From Herpetosiphonaceae bacterium (GTDB lineage: Bacteria; Chloroflexota; Chloroflexia; Chloroflexales; Kallotenuaceae): a DNA stretch of 64,000 nt. The DNA lies in assembly GCA_036374795.1 (NCBI GenBank), contig DASUTC010000065.1, positions 1 through 64,000 on the forward strand, given 5' to 3'. The position numbers and the translations under genes were made by a program. The notes below the pieces were generated by a model, which was not told where the DNA came from, ran no database searches, and saw only the letters and a program-made list of their open reading frames with translations. This document shows positions 9,359 to 17,872 of this stretch, piece by piece (within the stretch, counting starts at the first letter, position 1; each line of letters begins with the position of its first letter).

Positions 9359-10546
9359 ATGACCTTGACGTTGCCACCCCTCACGCACCGCCCGGATCGG
9401 CTGCGCTCGCTCTTTCTCCTGCGGCCCGATGTCGTCTTTCTCAACCACGGCTCGTTCGGTGCCTGTCCCAGGCCGGTCTTTGAAACCTACCAGGCGTGGC
9501 AGTTGGAGCTGGAGCGCCAGCCGGTGGAGTTTATCGGGCGGCGCTTTACGCAGCTCATGCACGACGCGCGCACGGCCCTGGGCGCGTTCGTCGGCGCGGA
9601 CGCACAGGATCTTGTGTTCGTGCCCAACGCCACCACGGGATTGAACGTCGTAGCGCGCTCGCTGCCGCTCGGCCCCGGCGACGAGATCCTCGCCACCGAT
9701 CACGAGTACGGCGCGCTGGATCGCACCTGGCGCTTCGTGTGCCAGCAGCGCGGCGCGCGCTATATCCGGCAGCCCGTCCCGCTGCCCATAACCGCCGACG
9801 ACGACGTGATCGAGACAATCTGGTCGGGAGTCACCGAGCGCACGCGGGTGCTCTTCATCAGCCATATCACATCGCCAACCGCGCTGATCTTTCCGATCGC
9901 GCCGCTGATCCGCCGGGCACGCGCCGCAGGCATCATCACGGTTGTAGATGGAGCGCACGCGCCGGGGCAGATCGACCTGAACCTGCGGACGCTTGACGCC
10001 GATTTCTACAGCGGCAACTGTCACAAGTGGATGATGGCACCTAAAGGCTCTGCGCTGCTCTACGCCCGCCGCGACATGCAGCATCTCCTGGAGCCGCTGG
10101 TTGTGAGCTGGGGCTGGCAGAGCGCCATGCCCGGCGAGTCGCGATTTATCGACGAGCAGGAGTACCAGGGCACGCGCGATCTGGCGGCCTATCTCTCGGT
10201 GCCCACCGCGATTACGTTTATGCGCGAGCATGACTGGAGCAGCGTGCGCGCCGGTTGCCATGAGCTGCTGCGCTATGCCCGCCAGCGTATCACCGCGCTG
10301 GGCCTTGAGCCATGCACGCCCGATGCGCCGGAGTGGTTCGCACAGATGGCCGCCTTCACCCTGCCGCCCTGCGACGGCCAGCGCCTCCAGCGCCGCCTCT
10401 ACGACGAGTTCCGCGTCGAGGTGCCGGTTGCGGTCATGGACCAGCGGCAGTTCTTACGGGTTTCGGTCCAGGGCTACACCACCGCCAGCGACATCGATGC
10501 GCTGGTCGAGGCGCTTGCAGCTGTGCTGCCGGACGTAACCGCCTAG
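9359..10546 (+). CDS. class V PLP-dependent aminotransferase (isopenicillin N epimerase / cysteine desulfurase-like)
   Basis: A 395-residue fold-type I PLP enzyme. FLNHGSFGACP at the N-terminus is the substrate loop of this subgroup, NATTGLNVV binds the cofactor phosphate, VDGAHAPGQIDL holds the aspartate and histidine that contact PLP, and YSGNCHKWMMAPKGSALL contains the Schiff-base lysine. Sequence style (NHGSFG, GNCHKW) matches CefD-like and ergothioneine EgtE-like enzymes more than IscS, which would have a mobile catalytic-cysteine loop. The substrate is unresolved. ATG 9359 follows GGGAG. It is divergent from sat-cysC, so a role in sulfur chemistry is possible but unproven. Confidence 0.88.
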   Translation: MTLTLPPLTHRPDRLRSLFLLRPDVVFLNHGSFGACPRPVFETYQAWQLELERQPVEFIGRRFTQLMHDARTALGAFVGADAQDLVFVPNATTGLNVVARSLPLGPGDEILATDHEYGALDRTWRFVCQQRGARYIRQPVPLPITADDDVIETIWSGVTERTRVLFISHITSPTALIFPIAPLIRRARAAGIITVVDGAHAPGQIDLNLRTLDADFYSGNCHKWMMAPKGSALLYARRDMQHLLEPLVVSWGWQSAMPGESRFIDEQEYQGTRDLAAYLSVPTAITFMREHDWSSVRAGCHELLRYARQRITALGLEPCTPDAPEWFAQMAAFTLPPCDGQRLQRRLYDEFRVEVPVAVMDQRQFLRVSVQGYTTASDIDALVEALAAVLPDVTA

Positions 10547-10715
10547 CCCAACATCAAGGAGCACGTTCGGGAAACATTGGTTCGGAGTTGCAAGCTCAGG
10601 CCCGCACCCCGGCTCCCTCCCCGCGCTCAGGCAGCCCTCCACCTTCGCTGGGCAGGCGAGGTGTTCGTCTCGCTGCGTTCCTTGTTCCCCTGGTTCTCGG
10701 CTCGCCCCATCGGTT

Positions 10716-10729
10716 GGTACATTTGTACC
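10716..10729. promoter_or_regulatory. inverted repeat, candidate operator
   Basis: GGTACA (10716-10721) and TGTACC (10724-10729) flank two bases, ending 17 bases before the -35 box at 10747. Its position suits an activator or repressor site for the protease promoter. Confidence 0.35.
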
Positions 10730-10746
10730 GGTAGGGATTTCCCCCA

Positions 10747-10775
10747 TTGACGATCTTTTACTATTCAATTATATT
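10747..10775 (+). promoter_or_regulatory. sigma-70-type promoter for the secreted protease
   Basis: TTGACG at 10747-10752 and TATATT at 10770-10775 are separated by exactly 17 bases in an AT-rich island of otherwise GC-rich DNA. Transcription would start near 10782, giving a leader of about 250 bases before the protease ATG. Confidence 0.65.
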
Positions 10776-11033
10776 TTAACCAAACCCCCACCAACCAAAG
10801 TATGAGAGCTGTAGGACACAACAGGTAATCGGTGTCCCGGCAGATAGAAGCGCGACAGCACAATTCTCTAGGATCGCGAATACCGTCGATCTCGCCTGTC
10901 GCTGCTTGGTCAAGGAGGTGATGTGCTCAACTGAATCGGGCTATCCGCCAGCTTGCATATCCCATCCATTGCCTTTGGTAGGCCATATATTCTGATCGTC
11001 GTGTGTGTATCACTATCGAAAGGAAGCGGACCC

Positions 11034-12104
11034 ATGGTAAAGGCACTTCGGACCAACATTCGCAAACTGTTTCTGATCGTCGCGCTGATCGCGATCGCTG
11101 GCATCGGCAACTTCAACGCCTCGGCATCCGCCGAGTCCTTCCCGCTGATCAACGGCGGCAAGCCGCTGGGTGGCAATGGAGAGGTGGCGACTTCTTCGGG
11201 CGAGATCGCGATCTCCGCGCAGAAGATCTGGACCCGCGAAGAGATGTTGAGCGCGATCCCGTATCCGGCAGAGAAAGTCGGACGCGCGCCCCAGGCAGGC
11301 GATCCCGTTCAGTCGAGCACCGGCCCTGAGGTCAAGATGGCCGGCGGTCTGAGCAAAATTGATAAGACTGCCAAGAAAGGCAGCGATCCGCTGCCGTCGG
11401 GCGATGTCTCCGCGCAGTACTCGGCTGGCATTCTCGACCCGTCCTACTACTCACAGTTCCCGTTCCGCACGATCGGCAAGGTCTTCTTCACCAGCAACGG
11501 CGTGAACTACGTCTGCTCCGGCTCGATCATGGGCAACAACGCCATCTGGACGGCGGGGCACTGCGTCTACGATCCATCTGTCGGCTGGCACTCCAACTGG
11601 GTCTTCGTCCCGGCCTATGCGGACGGCAACGCCCCCTACGGCCAGTGGTATGCCCGTGAGCTGTGGGCGCTCAACGGCTGGATCTACAACCGCAGCTTCT
11701 CCTACGACATCGGCGCTGCCGTGCTGTGGCAGAACAACGGCACCTCGATCGGCCCCTGGCTGGGCTGGCTGGGCTGGATGGCGAACGGCCCGCGCGGCCT
11801 GTACATCACCGCGTTCGGCTACCCGGCAGCGTATCCGTTCAACGGTCAGCGCATGGCCTGGTGCCAGGACTACACGTGGCAGGATTTCAACTTCAATCCC
11901 GCGACGAACGGCATGGGCTGCAACATGACCGGCGGCGCCAGCGGTGGTCCATGGATCTACCTCTACACGTATAACTCCGCCGGCAACAACAACTATGTCA
12001 ACGGCGTGAACAGCTACAAGTACAATAACGATCCGAACAGCATCTACTCGCCCTACTTCGGCGACGGTGCGATCAACCTGTACAACTCTGTGATCAACCG
12101 GTAA
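11034..12104 (+). CDS. secreted trypsin-like serine protease (S1/glutamyl-endopeptidase-like)
   Basis: A 356-residue exported protease. Residues 1-38 are a signal peptide (basic MVKALRTNIRKL, hydrophobic LFLIVALIAIAGIG, cleavage near ASA). A pro-region of about 100 residues follows. The catalytic triad is visible: His176 in WTAGHCVYD, Asp225 in SYDIGAAVL and Ser303 in GGASGGPW. The spacing fits chymotrypsin-fold enzymes of the glutamyl endopeptidase kind. Aromatic-rich strings (GWLGWLGWMANGPRG) lie between Asp and Ser. The frame extends upstream to 10953, but ATG 11034 has AAAGGAAG and starts the signal peptide. It is expressed from a strong-looking promoter with a long leader and ends in a hairpin terminator. 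Confidence 0.92.
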   Translation: MVKALRTNIRKLFLIVALIAIAGIGNFNASASAESFPLINGGKPLGGNGEVATSSGEIAISAQKIWTREEMLSAIPYPAEKVGRAPQAGDPVQSSTGPEVKMAGGLSKIDKTAKKGSDPLPSGDVSAQYSAGILDPSYYSQFPFRTIGKVFFTSNGVNYVCSGSIMGNNAIWTAGHCVYDPSVGWHSNWVFVPAYADGNAPYGQWYARELWALNGWIYNRSFSYDIGAAVLWQNNGTSIGPWLGWLGWMANGPRGLYITAFGYPAAYPFNGQRMAWCQDYTWQDFNFNPATNGMGCNMTGGASGGPWIYLYTYNSAGNNNYVNGVNSYKYNNDPNSIYSPYFGDGAINLYNSVINR

Positions 12105-12513
12105 TCTCCTCGCCCAAGAGTCGGCCACAGAAGCCCGCCGCTGCATAGTGGCGGGCTTCTTGCGTCTGGCTCGACGCTCCCGATCGGGCACGATCTGCTC
12201 CAGAAACGTCATGCATCTGCACAACGATGCGCATGCCCAGGAAAATGTTATTTGGGCAAGTGCCTAATGTGCCAGGCCGCTGCCTTCAGTAACATGTGAG
12301 CAACGTACGTCATCACGGCGCGTGCGAGTAGCGCGAGATTCGACCGATCGAGGAAGCAGGCGATCTGGACAGCACTGAGGTTATGGTCCGGTACCGAGTG
12401 CCAGACCAATACCAACACCGTGCAGGTCGCCAGTGCCGTGCCGAGACGTGTCTTGAACCACTCAGGTCGCTGCAAGCCAGGGCTGGACGAGACATGCGAG
12501 GAGAGGATACCCT
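12105..12513. other. intergenic region between protease and gmhA
   Basis: Contains the protease terminator and about 350 bases with no supported gene. A leftward frame at 12248-12475 would need a TTG start without a ribosome site. No clear promoter for gmhA is seen. Confidence 0.45.
12131..12158 (+). terminator. intrinsic terminator
   Basis: AAGCCCGCCGCT pairs with AGTGGCGGGCTT (12 bp including one G-U, loop GCAT) followed by CTTCTTG. It lies 26 bases after the protease stop. Confidence 0.75.
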
Positions 12514-13131
12514 ATGCGAGATCATATCGAACGCTACTGGCGCGAGCTGGCGGATGTCACGCGCAATATGTCATACGGGCTCTTGGAGCAGGCGGCGGAA
12601 GTGCTGATCGATTGCCAGCGACGCGGCGGCACGATCTTCGTCCTGGGCAACGGCGGCAGCGCCGCGACCGCCTCTCACTTCGCCTGCGATCTGGCGAAGG
12701 GCACCCGCACCAACGGACAGCCGACCTTTCGCGCCGTCGCGCTCAACGATAATATTCCGCTGCTGACCGCCTGGGCCAACGATACGAGCTACGAGCGGGT
12801 CTTCGCCGAGCAGCTGGTCGCGCTGATTCGTCCCGACGACGTGGTGCTGGCGATCAGCGCCAGCGGCAACTCGCCCAATGTGCTGGCCGCAGCCAGAGCT
12901 GCGCGCGTCGTCGGCGTGCCGACCGTGGCGCTGACGGGCAGGTCTGGCGGGCAGCTTCGTTCGCTGGCGGACCTCACGATCCGCGTGCCCTCCGACTCGA
13001 TCGAGCAGGTCGAGGATGCGCATCTGGTGATCGCCCACAGCCTGTGCGTTGCTATGCGTGAGCATCTGCGCGAGGCCGCGCTGCCGCTCGCCCGTGTCCA
13101 GCAGGTAGCCTCGCTTGAAGTCGGAGGCTAG
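12514..13131 (+). CDS. gmhA: D-sedoheptulose 7-phosphate isomerase (SIS domain)
   Basis: A 205-residue SIS-domain protein of the GmhA type, converting sedoheptulose 7-phosphate to D-glycero-D-manno-heptose 7-phosphate for heptose nucleotide sugars. GNGGSAATASHFACDL (about 46-61) is the phosphate-binding loop, ISASGNSPNVL (about 114-124) the second sugar-phosphate site, and EQVEDAHLVIAHSLC (about 167-181) carries the family Glu/His active-site helix. Length is normal. ATG 12514 follows GGAGAGG. No other heptose genes are nearby, so it may supply an S-layer or exopolysaccharide pathway elsewhere, or be a paralogue with another sugar. Confidence 0.9.
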   Translation: MRDHIERYWRELADVTRNMSYGLLEQAAEVLIDCQRRGGTIFVLGNGGSAATASHFACDLAKGTRTNGQPTFRAVALNDNIPLLTAWANDTSYERVFAEQLVALIRPDDVVLAISASGNSPNVLAAARAARVVGVPTVALTGRSGGQLRSLADLTIRVPSDSIEQVEDAHLVIAHSLCVAMREHLREAALPLARVQQVASLEVGG

Positions 13132-13533
13132 ACGACGCTGGACCAAGGAAACAAAGGGCCGTCAGCCGGTCGTGTGGCGGTGCCCCCATCACCTCGCTTC
13201 TTCCCTTCGCCTCACAGAGAACAAAGCACAAGCGAACAAGAGGAGCGCCGTGCCTATTCCTCGCCGCCCCCTGATCGTCGATCCCGCCCCCTGACCGTGG
13301 ACTTGAACCATAGAGCCAGGGTTTGGCAGACTCCCCAAAAAAAGATCCCCGATTCTGCATTAAGCACTATACGACGAAGACGACAAACAGGCGGATCGTC
13401 TGGTTGATTTCTTACCGAGCGTAGCATATACTGAACAGCAAGTGCCCCATCACTCCCCTCACTCCCTCGCCCGATGCGGCTACCGCTTCACCACCATGAT
13501 GTCACCAGCGCTCACGCGATCAGGAACAGACTG
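13132..13533. other. 402-bp intergenic region
   Basis: No gene is supported. It holds a short GAAC-type repeat at 13217-13246 and a pyrimidine-rich stretch (CCTCGCTTCTTCCCTTCGCC). There is an A-rich tract at 13337-13344. The sigma-factor promoter should be in the right part, but I cannot define it. Confidence 0.4.
13217..13246. repeat. short GAAC-type repeat
   Basis: AGAGAACAAAGCACAAGCG followed by AACAAGAGG. It matches the purine-rich arm of the dispersed repeat family but has no matching pyrimidine arm here. Confidence 0.45.
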
Positions 13534-14319
13534 ATGCTACAGACGGAACGGGATCTTGATGTGCTTGAACAGCAATGCCGAGCTGCGGTCGGCATGCTGC
13601 GGGCACGATACGGCTGGCAACTGCTCGACGAGGCGGAGTTTGTGCGGCGGACGGTCGCGTTCGTCGCCGCCGACGGCACCAGCGATCCTCGGCGTGCCGC
13701 GACGCATATCTACTGCAAAGCGCTCTACGCGGCGTGCTCCGGCGCGGAAGGAGCCGAGCGGCAGAACCAGGGCTATACCGAGCTGTTCCACTACCTGTAC
13801 GACAGCGCGCGGCGATACACCAACGACTGTGCCGAGGTCGCGCAGCTTGCGATCGAGCGCGTCTTTCTGGCGTTCCCGCGCTGCCACGAGCCCGGCACGT
13901 TCCTGGCCTTTGCCTACCAACAACTGCGCGACGCCGCGCGCTCGATCCAGCGCCAGGAGCAGCAGCGCCCGCAATCGCTGGAAGCGCCCGTCGGCAACGG
14001 CTACGAGCCGCTGGGCGCGTATCTGCCCGATCAGCGGCAGCCGGAGCTGAGCGCCGCGCTGATTGTCGAAGAGCTGCGCGACCGCTTCAGGCAGGTGGTG
14101 GGGACGTTTCTGCAAGCGCATCCTCGCGCCAGTCAGCAGATCGCCGCGCTCCAGCTCAAGTACCTCGACGGCCTGGACGACCAGACGATCAGCCAGCATC
14201 TGGGCGTGCCGGTCAACAGCGTGTATGTGCTGCGCTCGCGAGCGATCAAACGGCTCCAGGCCGACCACGGCTGGCGGGCGCTGGCCGTGGAGCTTGGCAT
14301 CTTGCCGGACGATAGCTAG
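13534..14319 (+). CDS. ECF-like RNA polymerase sigma factor
   Basis: A 261-residue sigma factor. An extra N-terminal segment of about 80 residues precedes region 2 (about 81-140), which includes DCAEVAQLAIERVFLAF and the helix AFAYQQLRDAARSIQR. A linker leads to region 4 (about 200-243), whose helix-turn-helix reads YLDGLDDQTISQHLGVPVNS followed by RSRAIKRLQ for -35 recognition. Regions 1.1 and 3 are absent. The start is uncertain: ATG 13474 is also open, but ATG 13534 has AGGAA upstream. The anti-sigma-like gene begins 96 bases downstream, so the two form a regulatory pair. Confidence 0.85.
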   Translation: MLQTERDLDVLEQQCRAAVGMLRARYGWQLLDEAEFVRRTVAFVAADGTSDPRRAATHIYCKALYAACSGAEGAERQNQGYTELFHYLYDSARRYTNDCAEVAQLAIERVFLAFPRCHEPGTFLAFAYQQLRDAARSIQRQEQQRPQSLEAPVGNGYEPLGAYLPDQRQPELSAALIVEELRDRFRQVVGTFLQAHPRASQQIAALQLKYLDGLDDQTISQHLGVPVNSVYVLRSRAIKRLQADHGWRALAVELGILPDDS

Positions 14320-14415
14320 CGGTCGAGCCGATCGACACATCCGCGCTATAATCTCAAAAAAGTGTAAGATCGGCAGCGATCGTCTGCCTTTATCCTGCAA
14401 CAAGGAAGTGACGCG

Positions 14416-15099
14416 ATGAGCAACCGCGACATCAACGCTCACGGCGCGGGGAGACACCAATCGACGTGCGATCATGTACGCGAGCGACTCCCGGCCTACG
14501 TGACAGCCGAAGCGCTCGGACAACAGCCCCAGAGGGCCTATCCCGATGTCGCGGCGCATGTAGGCGGCTGTGAAACCTGTCGCGCAGAGCTTGACGAGCT
14601 ACGGGAGGTGATCCTTGCGACCTACACTGGCGGACTGGAGCCCGCGCCCGCGTATCCGCAGCCCGATCTTTCCTTCCTCCCATCGCGCGCTGTCCAGGCC
14701 GCACGCACGCCGCCCTGGCGCTTCGACGAGCTTGGACGGCTGATCATCGGCTTCTCCCAGGCGCTGCTCGACTCGCTGCGTCCGCCATCGCTGGTCGGCG
14801 CTGCGCGCGGGCAACTGCTGTACTCGTATGCGCTTGAGCCACGACCGCTGCCGGATCTGGCGGTGAGCGTCGATGTGCTGGCGGACGACGCGGCGCTTGG
14901 CTTCGGATTCGTACGGGTCAACGTCGAAGCGCTGGATCGCGGGCCGCTCGATCAGGCGCCCAGCTTTGTCGTCCTGCGGGCGGGCGGTGCGATCTGGCAG
15001 GGACTTACCGACGAGGCCGGCTACGTCGCCTTCGAGGCGGTGCCGCTGACCGCGCTGCCGGATCTGACGATCGAGATCACGCCCGACGCCGACGCATGA
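14416..15099 (+). CDS. soluble zinc-finger anti-sigma-like protein
   Basis: A 227-residue protein. His48, Cys52 and Cys55 form the HxxxCxxC motif of ZAS-type anti-sigma factors, with Cys18 upstream as possible fourth ligand. Instead of the usual transmembrane segment there is a linker (about 65-125) and a C-terminal beta-sandwich-like region (about 130-225) with the string GLTDEAGYVAFEAVP, typical of carboxypeptidase-regulatory/Ig-like domains. It likely binds the sigma factor encoded just upstream; AAGGAAG precedes ATG 14416. Because it has no membrane anchor, release must depend on a cytoplasmic signal, and the facing TPR-CHAT protease is the obvious candidate. Confidence 0.75.
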   Translation: MSNRDINAHGAGRHQSTCDHVRERLPAYVTAEALGQQPQRAYPDVAAHVGGCETCRAELDELREVILATYTGGLEPAPAYPQPDLSFLPSRAVQAARTPPWRFDELGRLIIGFSQALLDSLRPPSLVGAARGQLLYSYALEPRPLPDLAVSVDVLADDAALGFGFVRVNVEALDRGPLDQAPSFVVLRAGGAIWQGLTDEAGYVAFEAVPLTALPDLTIEITPDADA

Positions 15100-15142
15100 T
15101 CGCGTGACGGCGCGGGCCTGCGGAGAGGACGGCGGCCACGGA

Positions 15143-17797
15143 TCAGTAGGGACGACCGATCAGCATAAAGGGTGCCCAGTACATCGGATCGGCGAAGAGC
15201 TGCGCGTCGGGCTGCTCGGCAAGCAGCAGCAACACCTGATCCAGCGTCACGTCGTCGGCGGTCGGCTCGGCACGCCAGCGCTCCACAATCGCCGCCGCAG
15301 CGCGTCCGGTAAGCTCGCGCACAAAGACCTGGGCATCGCGCAGCGCAGCCGCGACCGGACGACCATGTCGCACGTCGGTGTAGAAGCGCTCCATCACAAA
15401 GCGTGTCACCAGATCTTCGGCCTCCCAGAGCGTACACACCACCGACGGCACGCCGGCGTAGAGAAACGCGCGCTGCAAGCCGAGCAGCTCGTCGCCGGAG
15501 ACGACCTGGCTCAGGCCGCTGGTACACGCGCTCAGCGTCACCAGGTCGGCGCCCAGCTCCAGCTCGCCGATGATCGTTCGAGCGTCGAGCGCATCGTCGG
15601 GGCCAAGCCGCAGCTCAGAGGCAAGCGGATCGCGCGGCTTGAAGACGGCATGACCGGCGAAGTGCAGCCAGCGGATCTGCGGTCCCAGCGTGAGCAGCGC
15701 GCGGCTCTTGGGCAGCGGCCCGGCCCACGCCTCGCCGCCCATCAGATGCGCCACCATGCGCGCCTCGGCCTCGGCATGGCGGAGCTCGGCATCGCCTGTG
15801 TCGTTGTAGCCCAGCGCGATCAGGTGCTCGGCCCGGCTGCGACGCCGCGAAAGACAATTGCGCAGCAGCACGGTCGCGCTGGGCGCGCGCGCGAGCATCG
15901 GGCCGCCCTCGTCCAGCAGGTAGCTGCCCGAAGCTGAGCGCAGCGCCTGGAATGGAACATAGTGCAGCGGGCCATGCGGGATCAGATAGAGCAGATCGCG
16001 GCCCTGCATCAGCGGCGCGACCGGCTCGATCAGCCGCTCATAGAGCAGCGGCAGCATGCGGCCACGCAGCAGGCGACGGCCCGGCCCCGGATCGTTGGGC
16101 AGCGGACGCAGCGTATTCGGATCGAGCGCCGCAAACTGCACGTCGAGCCGGTCGTGAGCGATTGCAAAGATGATCACCTGTGGCGGTAGCGTGAGATGCT
16201 CGCGGAGATGGACGTTTGCGGCAGGCAGCTTGTTCAGCAGATGCTCGCCGCGCGGGATCACGCCAGTCGTGAAGTATTCGATCAGCAGCGCGCTGGCGGG
16301 CAGGTGCCGCTGGATCTCGGCCAGCGTCACGATCGGCTGATCGACGGCGTCGTACAGCTCCGGCGATTTCCGCGTCAGCGTGTCGAGAAACGCGCGCGAG
16401 CGGGCGCGCTCGACATACGCAAACGCCTCGGCGCGGCGGTCGCAGGCCAGACAAAGGAGGACCATCGCCTCGTAGACCTGCTGCGTGGTGCCCAGGATAC
16501 CGATCTTGACCGTCTCGTCCTCGGTATCGCCGCGCAGTTGTTCGATCACCTCGATCGCGTCGCGGTAGGCATCGAGCGCCGCTTCGGGATCGCCCTGACG
16601 GGAGTACACGTTGCCGCGCCGGTAGTGGATCAGGCTCAGCGTGTGCCAGTTGCGCAGCAGCGTGGCCCAACTGCTGGCCTGCTGGTAGGCAGCCAGCGCC
16701 TCGGCCCAGCGTCCCTGGGTCTGATAGAGCAGACCAAGGTAGACGCAGGTATCCATGAGGATACGCGGATCGCCGTGCTCTGCCGTCTCTGCCAGCGTCA
16801 GCGCGCGCAGATAGGCGGCCTCGCTCTGCTGCTCATCGCCCAGCAGGTGGTACAAAAACCCCTGCATCCAGTACGACATCCGCAGCCGGGGCGGCATGTC
16901 CAGCGCCGCGTACAGCGCGATGGCCTCCTGCACATACTCCTGGGCCATCTGCCAGCGGCCAAGGTACATGGCGTTGTTGCCGATCTCGTAGAGCGCGTGG
17001 GCCTCGCGATAGGGATTGCCCAGCTCACGAAAAAGGCTGAGGCTCTGGCTGCTCAGATCCAAGGCCTGGTCGTGCTGTTCGAGATCGTTGTAGATCATGC
17101 CCATGTTCAGCAGCGTGTAGCCCTGGTGGAACAGATCGCCGTTCTCACGCGCCAGCAGGTGCGCCTGCCGATACAGCGCCAGAGCGCGATCGTAGCGGCT
17201 TTGGAACCAGTGGGTATGGCCGAGGGCATGGAGCACGCGCACCCGCAGTGCGGGATCAAGCTCCGGCTGGAGGGCCAGATCGAGCAAGATCGGCTCGCCG
17301 CGATCGTAGTCCTGAGTACGAATCGCCGCATAGGCGTCGTAAAAGTCCAGCCAGCGCAGCGTTCGCGGCTCCTGCGGCGTCACGGCGCGGACGGCGGCAA
17401 CATACGTCGTGATCGTCCGCCAGTCCATGCGCTCGATCAGCAGGTCGCGGAGCGCGCCCAGGTGGTACAGGCAGCACTCCTCGTCGAGCGCGCGGCGATC
17501 CGAAGGCGGCTGCTCCATGCGGCCCAAAAAGAAATGAAAGGCCCGCGTATGAAGTGACAGCTCGGCCAGCGGCGACGTAGCACGCAGACGGGCAAGTGTG
17601 CGCACCCGCGCCGCCTCGCAGAGGCAGTAGGCTCCAGCGGGCCGCGTGGCGGGCACCACCGTATCGCTCACCAGCAGCGCAGACAGGTCAGCGGGGCTTG
17701 GCTGAGCCAGCGCGTGGAGCAGAGGAGGATCGAACCAGCGCAGCAGCGCGCACCATACAGGCAGCAGCAGATCGGAGGGGATCTGGTCGTCGATCAC
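15143..17797 (-). CDS. TPR-CHAT caspase-like protease
   Basis: About 884 residues. Residues about 250-560 contain multiple tetratricopeptide repeats (for example ALGHTHWFQSRYDRALALYR and the following helices), which usually bind a partner. The C-terminal third is a CHAT domain: His near 716 in HFAGHAVF and Cys near 757 in LSACTSGL are the caspase-type dyad, followed by GDELLGLQRAFLYAGVPSVV and the terminal DPMYWAPFMLIG. The frame is open to 18175, but that part overlaps the divergent gene; GTG 17797, behind GAGAAAGG, is preferred. It converges on the sigma/anti-sigma pair and diverges from a metallopeptidase gene. Predicted cytosolic, activated by a signal sensed through the TPRs. Confidence 0.88.
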   Translation of the reverse strand: MIDDQIPSDLLLPVWCALLRWFDPPLLHALAQPSPADLSALLVSDTVVPATRPAGAYCLCEAARVRTLARLRATSPLAELSLHTRAFHFFLGRMEQPPSDRRALDEECCLYHLGALRDLLIERMDWRTITTYVAAVRAVTPQEPRTLRWLDFYDAYAAIRTQDYDRGEPILLDLALQPELDPALRVRVLHALGHTHWFQSRYDRALALYRQAHLLARENGDLFHQGYTLLNMGMIYNDLEQHDQALDLSSQSLSLFRELGNPYREAHALYEIGNNAMYLGRWQMAQEYVQEAIALYAALDMPPRLRMSYWMQGFLYHLLGDEQQSEAAYLRALTLAETAEHGDPRILMDTCVYLGLLYQTQGRWAEALAAYQQASSWATLLRNWHTLSLIHYRRGNVYSRQGDPEAALDAYRDAIEVIEQLRGDTEDETVKIGILGTTQQVYEAMVLLCLACDRRAEAFAYVERARSRAFLDTLTRKSPELYDAVDQPIVTLAEIQRHLPASALLIEYFTTGVIPRGEHLLNKLPAANVHLREHLTLPPQVIIFAIAHDRLDVQFAALDPNTLRPLPNDPGPGRRLLRGRMLPLLYERLIEPVAPLMQGRDLLYLIPHGPLHYVPFQALRSASGSYLLDEGGPMLARAPSATVLLRNCLSRRRSRAEHLIALGYNDTGDAELRHAEAEARMVAHLMGGEAWAGPLPKSRALLTLGPQIRWLHFAGHAVFKPRDPLASELRLGPDDALDARTIIGELELGADLVTLSACTSGLSQVVSGDELLGLQRAFLYAGVPSVVCTLWEAEDLVTRFVMERFYTDVRHGRPVAAALRDAQVFVRELTGRAAAAIVERWRAEPTADDVTLDQVLLLLAEQPDAQLFADPMYWAPFMLIGRPY

Positions 17798-17872
17798 AGC
17801 GAGCACCTTTCTCGTCCATGCGGCTACAAGCTCCAAATCCGGCGGCGAACCTTGAGTGACGGGAGGAAGATG

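Larger units (their letters stand above)
10547..11033. other. 487-bp intergenic region with a sigma-70-type promoter
   Basis: The left half is GC-rich low-complexity sequence (CTCCCTCCCCGCG and similar) without a gene. A palindrome GGTACA-TT-TGTACC occupies 10716-10729, and a good promoter follows at 10747. The remaining leader to ATG 11034 is about 250 bases and includes an AAGGAGG at 10912 followed by a short 24-codon frame from ATG 10921, too close to the site to be confident. Confidence 0.5.

Noticed and set aside
10921-10995. Short 24-codon ORF behind AAGGAGG in the protease leader
   Set aside because: Only two bases separate the site from the ATG, too close for normal initiation. Mentioned as a possibility in the leader only.
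12248-12475. 75-codon leftward frame with a hydrophobic start between the protease and gmhA
   Set aside because: Needs a TTG start without a ribosome site, and composition does not look coding.
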